37,775 nucleotides of DNA, taken from Desulfobacteraceae bacterium. Its GTDB lineage: Bacteria > Desulfobacterota > Desulfobacteria > Desulfobacterales > Desulfobacteraceae. A program made the position numbers and the translations under genes. The notes below the pieces were generated by a model. The model had not been told where the DNA came from and did no database searches. It saw only the letters and a program-made list of their open reading frames with translations. Below are positions 33,304-37,775 of this stretch, piece by piece. The first letter of the stretch is position 1. Each line of letters starts with the position of its first letter. The stretch lies in NCBI GenBank assembly GCA_024225635.1, contig JAAEMK010001076.1:1-37775 (forward strand). Reading direction: 5' to 3'.

Positions 33304-33311
33304 ACTATCTC
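33290..33311 (+). repeat. 22-nt repeat, left copy, overlapping the kinase stop
   Basis: The sequence CCGGGGAACGGTGAACTATC plus TC differs at one position from 34542-34563. It supplies the TGA stop (33301-33303) of the histidine kinase gene. The right copy, in the same orientation, carries the stop codon of the minus-strand kinase gene. The two direct copies frame the PEP-CTERM gene. Confidence 0.7.
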
Positions 33312-33587
33312 TTTACACGATTCATAATGCAGAGGTTCCATAAAATATCCTATACTGTTAGGAAAGAAAGAACATAGATATGTGAACAAAATGTAATAGA
33401 TTGTTTGCTTAATCCAACAGCACCTTTTTCTCATTAGGAAAAAATAAAATCGTTCCCCATCATTAACATGCCTCCCTTTTCTATCCCATAAATAGCAGGA
33501 GAACGCGAGTCAGTCTCGTTTGCACTGTTTTTTCGCAATTAGAAAGATATCTTAAAAAGAAACCGGATTCCTAAACCAAGAGATGAT

Positions 33588-33603
33588 TGGCACATTACTT
33601 GCT
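33588..33603 (+). promoter_or_regulatory. Sigma-54 promoter of the PEP-CTERM gene
   Basis: TGGCAC-ATTAC-TTGCT is a perfect match to TGGCAC-N5-TTGCW. The expected start is near 33615, giving a leader of about 180 bases that contains the c-di-GMP riboswitch. Sigma-54 promoters upstream of PEP-CTERM genes are a known pattern (PrsK/PrsR systems). The rest of the AT-rich 33304-33587 gap shows no other clear feature. Confidence 0.87.
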
Positions 33604-33699
33604 GTATTCAAGTAATAATCGCGATTGTATGGGAAAAAGACTGTTTCCTCCTACGACAAGATTTCTAAATTGTTGTTTGAGACGGTCATGTTTTTTTAC

Positions 33700-33791
33700 A
33701 TCCATGAGAAAGCCAAACCAGTGGAAACGCTGGGACGGAAAGCCACGGGTCCCATGAGGGGGACAGCCGGTTGCCTTGGAAAACATGGAGG
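33700..33791 (+). ncRNA. GEMM-I (c-di-GMP-I) riboswitch
   Basis: The core matches the GEMM-I aptamer: GCCAAACC, GAAA tetraloop (in CCAGTGGAAACGCTGG), GGGACG-GAAAGCC, then ACGGGTCCC...GGGGGACAGCC and GGTTGCC. Aligned to the Vibrio Vc2 aptamer from memory, the guanine equivalent to G20 and the C equivalent to C92 are kept, which favours c-di-GMP over cGAMP. The G21:C46 pair appears flipped to C:G. CCATG (33702-33706) can pair with CTTGG (33775-33779, as P1) or with CATGG (33784-33788), which touches the GGAGG ribosome site (33787-33791). This suggests translational control of the PEP-CTERM gene. Confidence 0.85.
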
Positions 33792-33796
33792 TGGTT

Positions 33797-34408
33797 ATGA
33801 AAAAGTTTTTCGTTTTTTTAGGGGTGCTGTTTTTAATATTTTCTGTTGAAGGAGTTGCCGGGGCCTTCAGTTTTGACATGGGGCCGGATTCTTATGTCGA
33901 CGTAAGCGGCACCCAAAATGTGTTAACAATGTATGCCAACGTCAATCCGTTACTAGACAACATCATGTTTGATCTTGAGGAAGGTCAATCAAGCAAGTTT
34001 CTCTTTGCCACCATCGGAACAACCGAGAGCTGGGTCAATGACGATGACACGACACCTGGTAAAGTAACTGCCAACCTCGATTTTGAGATTCCGGACCTGC
34101 TTCAAGGCATCAATGGAGATTCTGTCGGCTTTTTTTCAGGACTCCTCCGATACAATCAAGGCTGGAGTCTAACCTGGGATGATCCTGTATTTGTTGATTT
34201 CGGTTATATGAACAGCGGGCGATTTTCAATTGAGTTAACAGATCTTAAAGAATCAAACGGATGGTGGAAAGGGCCGAAAAGCAGCGCAAAGGTCTTTGCG
34301 ACAATAACCCTGGAGTCAGAGCCTGTTCCCGAGCCCGCGACCATGGTTCTTTTCGGTCTCGGCCTTGTCGGCCTTGCAGGAGTAACCCGGAAGAAACTCA
34401 GAAAATAA
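33797..34408 (+). CDS. PEP-CTERM-sorted secreted protein
   Basis: This 203-residue protein has a signal peptide (MKKFFVFLGVLFLIF...VAGA, cleavage ~25). A beta-rich middle with many Asp/Gly/Asn follows (~26-175). The C-terminal PEP-CTERM signal reads PVPEPATM, then a hydrophobic stretch LFGLGLVGLAG, then basic TRKKLRK. Exosortase would process it for the cell surface or exopolysaccharide matrix. The function of the body is unknown. Start 33797 has GGAGG 5 bases upstream, inside the riboswitch platform. It is controlled by the sigma-54 promoter at 33588 and the riboswitch at 33700. Neither exosortase nor PrsK/R is in the window. Confidence 0.9.
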   Translation: MKKFFVFLGVLFLIFSVEGVAGAFSFDMGPDSYVDVSGTQNVLTMYANVNPLLDNIMFDLEEGQSSKFLFATIGTTESWVNDDDTTPGKVTANLDFEIPDLLQGINGDSVGFFSGLLRYNQGWSLTWDDPVFVDFGYMNSGRFSIELTDLKESNGWWKGPKSSAKVFATITLESEPVPEPATMVLFGLGLVGLAGVTRKKLRK

Positions 34409-34476
34409 AATCCTTTGCGCTTTTCCAGGCCCGGCACACAGGGCGGCATAGCTAAAGGACTTAAATCCGCTGCCGT

Positions 34477-34524
34477 AAAAAACCTTCTAAAGGGTTGTAA
34501 TCAAAACTCTTTAGAAGGTTTTTT
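34477..34524. terminator. Bidirectional intrinsic terminator
   Basis: Perfect 16-bp arms AAAAAACCTTCTAAAG (34477-34492) and CTTTAGAAGGTTTTTT (34509-34524) surround a 16-base loop. Both strands end in a run of T, so it can terminate the PEP-CTERM transcript (plus) and the choline/ethanolamine kinase transcript (minus). Confidence 0.85.
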
Positions 34525-34541
34525 CTCGGGGGTTAACCGCT

Positions 34542-34563
34542 CCGGGGGACGGTGAACTATCTC
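34542..34563 (+). repeat. 22-nt repeat, right copy, overlapping the kinase stop
   Basis: The sequence CCGGGGGACGGTGAACTATC plus TC matches 33290-33311 at 21 of 22 positions. The minus-strand stop TAG of the choline/ethanolamine kinase (34557-34559) lies inside it. Confidence 0.7.
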
Positions 34564-35519
34564 AAAAGGTCGGTGTACTTCTTGAACTTGTCGCTGTTCA
34601 TCAGTTCAACACACCTGTTGAACCGGTTGAGGCCGTAGTTCCAGTACCACTCCTTTTCCTTGCCGTTGAAAATCTGGATCGGGGACCAGAGGTACCAGAG
34701 CACGTCGTTGACGAACTTGTCGATCAGGATAAAGGCATACTCTTTGTCCGTTACCTCCCTGCCGAAATACTGGTTGAGGAAAAGCTGCTCCTGCTCATCG
34801 GTCAGCCCGACCTCGAGGGAGAAGGCGGCAAGATCCATGAGGGGGTCTCCGATTCCACCGTACTCCCAGTCGATGAAGAAGATCTCGCCGTCCTTGACGA
34901 TCCAGTTCTCCGGAAGGGGATCGTTATGGGTGGGCGACTGGGGCCTTGGATTCTTGGCAAGAATCGCCTCCATGTCGGCCAGCTTCTCCATGACCTTGTC
35001 ATGGCCCTCGTAATTTTCGATGTTGTTCTTCTCGATCAGTTTAATGTAGCTGTGGACTTCGTCGAAAAAGTCGAATTTCCCCATGAACTCTGCTTCGGTG
35101 TTATGAACTTCATAGAGTTTCTTGGCGATCATGGAGATGTAGTTATCGGCCTCATCCGTGGAAAAATCAGGGACATGCAGGGTTTTTCCATCGATGTAGG
35201 CATCGATCTTGTCACCGGTGGTGGAATCATAGTAGTAGAGCGTGGGATTGATACCGGCCTTGGCCATGATATGGGCGTTGTTATCCTCGGCGGGACGGTC
35301 AATCATCTCGGCGGTTCCCTTTCCGGCAACCCGTACGGCATAGGCGCTGCCGCCCACGGTAACCTTGAAATTCTCATTGGTCAGGCCGCCCGGCAACTTC
35401 TCAATGCTCTCAATATCCTTGCCATCATACTCCGGCACCTTGCTGACCATCGCATAAATCTGATCCACATGTACCTGATCGATCGAAGCCTCAATAGTAA
35501 CCTTTTCCATTTCCCTCAT
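34557..35519 (-). CDS. Choline/ethanolamine kinase
   Basis: This 320-residue phosphotransferase uses ATP to phosphorylate choline or ethanolamine. It has an N-terminal lobe with LPGGLTNENFKVTVGGSAYAVRV (~44-66, including the LTN motif), then the catalytic Brenner motif HNDPLPENWIV (~197) and the metal-binding IDWEYGGIGDPLMDLAAF (~217-234), all typical of the choline/ethanolamine kinase family. Start 35519 or 35510 cannot be separated. It stands alone on the minus strand, with its promoter sharing the perfect GntR-type palindrome of the eut activator region (35656-35671). That links phospholipid head-group phosphorylation to ethanolamine breakdown; the actual substrate is unproven. Confidence 0.88.
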   Translation of the reverse strand: MREMEKVTIEASIDQVHVDQIYAMVSKVPEYDGKDIESIEKLPGGLTNENFKVTVGGSAYAVRVAGKGTAEMIDRPAEDNNAHIMAKAGINPTLYYYDSTTGDKIDAYIDGKTLHVPDFSTDEADNYISMIAKKLYEVHNTEAEFMGKFDFFDEVHSYIKLIEKNNIENYEGHDKVMEKLADMEAILAKNPRPQSPTHNDPLPENWIVKDGEIFFIDWEYGGIGDPLMDLAAFSLEVGLTDEQEQLFLNQYFGREVTDKEYAFILIDKFVNDVLWYLWSPIQIFNGKEKEWYWNYGLNRFNRCVELMNSDKFKKYTDLLR

Positions 35520-35655
35520 ACCCTTCTTTTATTAAGTTGTAATAAATTATTTCCCAGGCTCCCGGCCACGGTTACCCGGCAAATGTATCTGAGCTAAACC
35601 CCCGGGATTTTTTCAAGCCCCCTCCAACTCCCAAGGATTATAACAGCACCACAAA

Positions 35656-35701
35656 GTATAGAGTTCTATACAGAAGTAGATTGCCCGGACATTTTTGTCA
35701 A
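35656..35701 (-). promoter_or_regulatory. Choline/ethanolamine kinase promoter with perfect GntR-type operator
   Basis: Read on the minus strand: TTGACA (35696-35701), 17-base spacer, weak -10 TACTTC (35673-35678), then GTATAGAACTCTATAC (35656-35671). The last is the identical 16-mer found at 5177-5192, at the same 24-base distance from its TTGACA. The match of both sequence and promoter position over 30 kb is strong evidence of a shared regulator. The leader to the start codon is about 140 bases. Confidence 0.75.
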
Positions 35702-35804
35702 CAAAAAAACACCCCTCCTTCAAAAAGAAACAAGGTTAGCTTAAAATAACATATAATTACGAATACTTACCGACAAGGTCAACCGGATAAAATCCAGCAC
35801 ACCC

Positions 35805-35855
35805 CTGTATAGGCGCGGGGATGGGGCACAAAGTTTTCTGTATAGACGGGGATAC
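35805..35855. promoter_or_regulatory. Additional GTATAG half-operators
   Basis: CTGTATAGGCGCGGGGAT (35805-35822) and CTGTATAGACGGGGATAC (35838-35855) are a spaced direct repeat of a GTATAG half site. GTATAGAC also fits the short GT-N-TA-N-AC core recognised by HutC-type GntR proteins. They lie about 150-185 bases upstream of the kinase operator and just past the end of the unknown gene at 35882. Their role is uncertain. The rest of the 35520-35881 gap shows no gene. Confidence 0.35.
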
Positions 35856-35881
35856 GTTTTACCCCGTGAATGGGAAAACCG

Positions 35882-36682
35882 TTAGAAAGAGGCCATGGTT
35901 CCCTGGTCAAGGGCCTTGTCCCGGAGAAACCCGAACACGGCCTTGCCCTTGATCCATGGGGACCCCAGGCCGGCATCACCCTGCTTGAGGCGTTCAATCC
36001 ACTGGGGATCAAGGCCGGCAACGGGATCGGGCCAGAGCACCAGGCGGTTGGTATCAGGATTGTAGATCACCATGGGACCGAAGAACGTCCTGCCGCCGGT
36101 GTCGTCCGAAACACGGCCCCAGACGCGATACCCCTTGATCTGAAACAGGGAGGGCGCGGGCACATAGCCCAGGATCTCGTTAAAGAGCACCACAGCCTGA
36201 ACAACCTCCTCTTCCCCGGCTTTTTCAAGTGCCGCCGCCCCCTCCTCGAGGATGGAAGCAAGATCCGCCCTTCCAAAGGTCAGATCCAGGGAGCCGAGCA
36301 GGTCCTGCCGGAGAAAGACAAGGGAATCGTTTCGCCTGCTCTTCACAACATCCTTGTCGCTGAGGATCTTGATGGCGTTACGCACGCTGATCATCTCCTT
36401 GAGGGTGGGATTCCTCCGGAGCAGGACATCCGCAAGGGTGGTTTCAAACAGGGGCAGTTCGTTGTCAAGCACGAGGATCTGATAGTTTCCGTCGGTAAGG
36501 GGCCGGATATAGAGATCCATCTCCCGCTCCCTGTGAAGCTCAAAGGTCGACATGTCAAGGAGCTTTTTCATGGCCTTCTTGTTTATCTTGAGGCCGCTCG
36601 CAGCCGGCCCCAGGGTTCTGTCGACGGTCCCGGCAAGCTCGTTGATGGTGATCCGTTTTAAAAGATTTTCCTTGAAACCCAT
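35882..36682 (-). CDS. Conserved-looking protein of unknown function
   Basis: This 266-residue soluble protein was not recognised. The N-terminal part is helical and basic (GFKENLLKRITINELAGTVDRTL). The middle has several charged helices (~85-180). The C-terminal half is beta-like, with GYRVWGRVSDDTGGRTFFGPM (~197-217) and a final helix. No signal peptide or membrane segment is seen. The start is ATG 36682 with GGAGG upstream; longer in-frame starts overlap the upstream gene. It follows the SpoU methylase by 16 bases, so they are probably co-transcribed. Confidence 0.75.
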   Translation of the reverse strand: MGFKENLLKRITINELAGTVDRTLGPAASGLKINKKAMKKLLDMSTFELHREREMDLYIRPLTDGNYQILVLDNELPLFETTLADVLLRRNPTLKEMISVRNAIKILSDKDVVKSRRNDSLVFLRQDLLGSLDLTFGRADLASILEEGAAALEKAGEEEVVQAVVLFNEILGYVPAPSLFQIKGYRVWGRVSDDTGGRTFFGPMVIYNPDTNRLVLWPDPVAGLDPQWIERLKQGDAGLGSPWIKGKAVFGFLRDKALDQGTMASF

Positions 36683-36698
36683 GACGCCTCCTCTCTCT

Positions 36699-37190
36699 CT
36701 ATCCCCCCTCTCTTTCAGGAAGGGAATGGGGAATCTTTGACACCCGGTCATACATGACCATGCTCCCTGCAACGGCAACGTTGAGGCTGAACTCACCGGG
36801 CAGCTTCACAAGGGCGTGGCAGCGGGAGACAACCCCCGGGGCAAGCCCAAGCTGCTCGTTACCCAGCAGGTAGACAGCCCTTTGGGGATGGTCGAATTGG
36901 TTCAATTCAACGGCGCCCTCTTCCATTTCAACGCCTACGAGCCGGGTGTCATGGGGAAGATTGCTGTAGAACCCGTCAAAATCGTCATAATGGTAGAGGG
37001 GGATCTTCGTCCAGGTACGGGTCACATCCCCCGGCTGGTGACGGTACCTGTTTCCAATGGTAAAGATGAACGAGGCCCCCAGGATATAGGCCGACCGCCA
37101 CAGGGTGCCGATGTTCATCTCTTTTACCGAGTGCATCAACCCGATCCCGTAAAACCCGTTCTGCTGATATTGCTGCTTCAATCGTGACAT
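36699..37190 (-). CDS. SpoU/TrmH-family RNA 2'-O-methyltransferase
   Basis: This 163-residue SPOUT methyltransferase uses S-adenosylmethionine to methylate RNA. The three SpoU motifs are present: NIGTLWRSAYILGA (~26-39, motif 1), AVYLLGNEQLGLAPG (~104, motif 2) and LNVAVAGSMVMYDR (~134, motif 3). The RNA target (tRNA or rRNA) cannot be told. It is the first gene of a two-gene minus-strand unit with the unknown gene at 35882. Confidence 0.9.
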   Translation of the reverse strand: MSRLKQQYQQNGFYGIGLMHSVKEMNIGTLWRSAYILGASFIFTIGNRYRHQPGDVTRTWTKIPLYHYDDFDGFYSNLPHDTRLVGVEMEEGAVELNQFDHPQRAVYLLGNEQLGLAPGVVSRCHALVKLPGEFSLNVAVAGSMVMYDRVSKIPHSLPEREGG

Positions 37191-37326
37191 ACCTATGTAA
37201 TACCCCTGTGAACGGAAACAGTCAACCGATAGAGCCCGATCTTTAGCCTATGCTAATCAGATTGTTTATGGTAATTTTGTCGGTCAGGAAAGAATAGGGA
37301 AAAAAACTACACAAGGGAGGGAGACA

Positions 37327-37554
37327 ATGAAAGAGACCGTAATGATTTTCGGCAAAAGCTCATGACCCTTTACCAACGCTGCCCGTGAGGCATTTGCACA
37401 AAAAAAGATCGCGTTCAGGTACATCGATGTGGTGATGGAGCCGAATCAATTAGATACAATGCTCGACTATTCGGACGGCAGCCGCAAGGTGCCGGTGATC
37501 GTTGAAGACGGCAAGGTGACCATCGGATACCAGGGCAAAGGCTGAAAGGTCTGA
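37327..37554 (+). CDS. Glutaredoxin-like selenoprotein with two UGA-encoded selenocysteines
   Basis: This 75-residue thioredoxin-fold protein reads through two in-frame TGA codons. The first (37363-37365, residue 13) sits where glutaredoxin has its first active-site Cys: FGKSS-U-PFTNAAREAF. The second (37543-37545, residue 73) gives a C-terminus GKG-U-K-V followed by TGA 37552-37554. This U-x-x-stop end matches a selenoprotein family known as UXX-star (from memory). The body (YIDVVMEPNQLD, RKVPVIVEDGKVTIGY) is glutaredoxin-like, including the cis-Pro at VPV. GGGAGG precedes ATG 37327. A standard gene finder would stop at codon 13 and miss it. It implies that the host has the SelA/B/C/D machinery. 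Confidence 0.87.
37378..37394 (+). promoter_or_regulatory. Candidate SECIS hairpin after the first UGA
   Basis: TGCC (37380-37383) and GGCA (37389-37392) pair around loop CGTGA, starting 14 bases after TGA 37363-37365. The loop has G and U, as bacterial SECIS loops often do. The stem is short, so this is a weaker call than the second hairpin. Confidence 0.5.
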
Positions 37555-37556
37555 TC

Positions 37557-37573
37557 TCCGGCTGGATGCCGGA
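37557..37573 (+). promoter_or_regulatory. Candidate SECIS hairpin after the second UGA
   Basis: TCCGGC (37557-37562) and GCCGGA (37568-37573) form a perfect 6-bp stem with loop TGGAT. It begins 11 bases after the second TGA, the spacing of the E. coli SECIS element. It lies just past the TGA stop, in the 3' untranslated region. Confidence 0.65.
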
Positions 37574-37605
37574 ACACGTTACAAAATGAAAACAGGAGTA
37601 CGCAA

Positions 37606-37775
37606 TTGAAAATGACAAAAGCGCCAAACGGACAGTTCCCCATAGACGACTTTAAAAGCGGGGAATCATGGCGTCTGTTTAAAATCATGGGAGAATTTGT
37701 CGAGGGTATCGATACCCTGCACAACATCGGCCCCGCCGTCTCCATCTTCGGATCGGCCCGGACCACCCCGGGAAA
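37606..37775 (+). CDS. LOG-family Rossmann-fold protein (partial)
   Basis: This is the N-terminal part, 56 residues, of a gene cut by the right edge. The sequence SWRLFKIMGEFVEGIDTL followed by AVSIFGSARTTPG fits the start of the TIGR00730/LOG family, phosphoribohydrolase-like Rossmann proteins; the PGGxGTxxE site would lie outside the window. The start is TTG 37606, with AGGAG 7 bases upstream; an ATG at 37612 is possible. It lies 51 bases after the selenoprotein stop. Confidence 0.7.
   Translation, partial: MKMTKAPNGQFPIDDFKSGESWRLFKIMGEFVEGIDTLHNIGPAVSIFGSARTTPG

Noticed and set aside
37327-37365. Selenoprotein read as a broken glutaredoxin pseudogene
   Set aside because: The frame continues intact after TGA, TGA replaces the active-site Cys exactly, a second TGA lies in a U-x-x-stop end, and both have downstream hairpins.

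Overview
The window looks like chromosome of an anaerobic deltaproteobacterium (Desulfobacterota, most likely Desulfobacteraceae). The evidence is indirect: an ETF plus a membrane Fe-S oxidoreductase of the kind common in sulfate reducers, a glutaredoxin-like selenoprotein with two in-frame UGA codons, a PEP-CTERM protein, sigma-54 promoters, a GEMM-I (c-di-GMP) riboswitch, and short dispersed GGGGTCAG/GGGGACG repeats. No rRNA, tRNA, phage or CRISPR was seen.

Layout. 1-5105 (minus strand): a hairpin-rich gap, then etfB-etfA-membrane Fe-S oxidoreductase, and a GntR/UTRA repressor gene. 5147-7559 (plus): a GntR-type operator/promoter, a sigma-54 activator with a degenerate receiver domain, eutS and eutP. 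7560-8005: a control region with repeats, an operator-like palindrome, a possible activator site and a sigma-54 promoter. 8006-23099: a long ethanolamine-utilisation microcompartment (BMC) operon, eutB-C-A-L-(BMC-H fusion)-E-M-T-pduL-J-X-N-(pduT-like)-Y-M-Q-G-pduS-pduT, closed by a terminator. 23209-27446 (minus): GNAT, a two-propeller diguanylate cyclase and a LysE exporter. 27716-33303 (plus): a RecD2 helicase, an ErcA-like alcohol dehydrogenase and a PAS histidine kinase. 33588-34408: sigma-54 promoter, c-di-GMP riboswitch, PEP-CTERM protein. 34557-37190 (minus): choline/ethanolamine kinase, an unknown gene and a SpoU methylase. 37327-37775 (plus): the selenoprotein and the start of a LOG-family gene.

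How it fits together. EutBC cleaves ethanolamine to acetaldehyde and ammonia inside the BMC. EutE makes acetyl-CoA and EutG makes ethanol. PduL makes acetyl phosphate, and EutP/EutQ are candidate acetate kinases because no ackA or eutD is present. EutA and EutT maintain the B12 cofactor. A PduS-like flavo-Fe-S protein and two PduT-like shell trimers with a pore cysteine could carry electrons across the shell, which the classical enterobacterial eut operon lacks.

The most interesting reading is regulatory. One 16-bp palindrome (GTATAGAACTCTATAC type) lies just downstream of three TTGACA promoters: those of etfBA, the activator-eutSP unit, and the choline/ethanolamine kinase more than 30 kb away. 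The gntR promoter overlaps the same palindrome. A related site lies upstream of the sigma-54 eutB promoter. The activator has lost its phospho-acceptor Asp, so I infer a two-tier cascade: GntR repressor, then a phosphorylation-independent activator, then the sigma-54 BMC operon. Further novelties are a BMC-H/SAP-like fusion, an EutT N-terminal-like module shared by three neighbouring proteins, and a possible mutually exclusive P1/ribosome-site pairing in the riboswitch.
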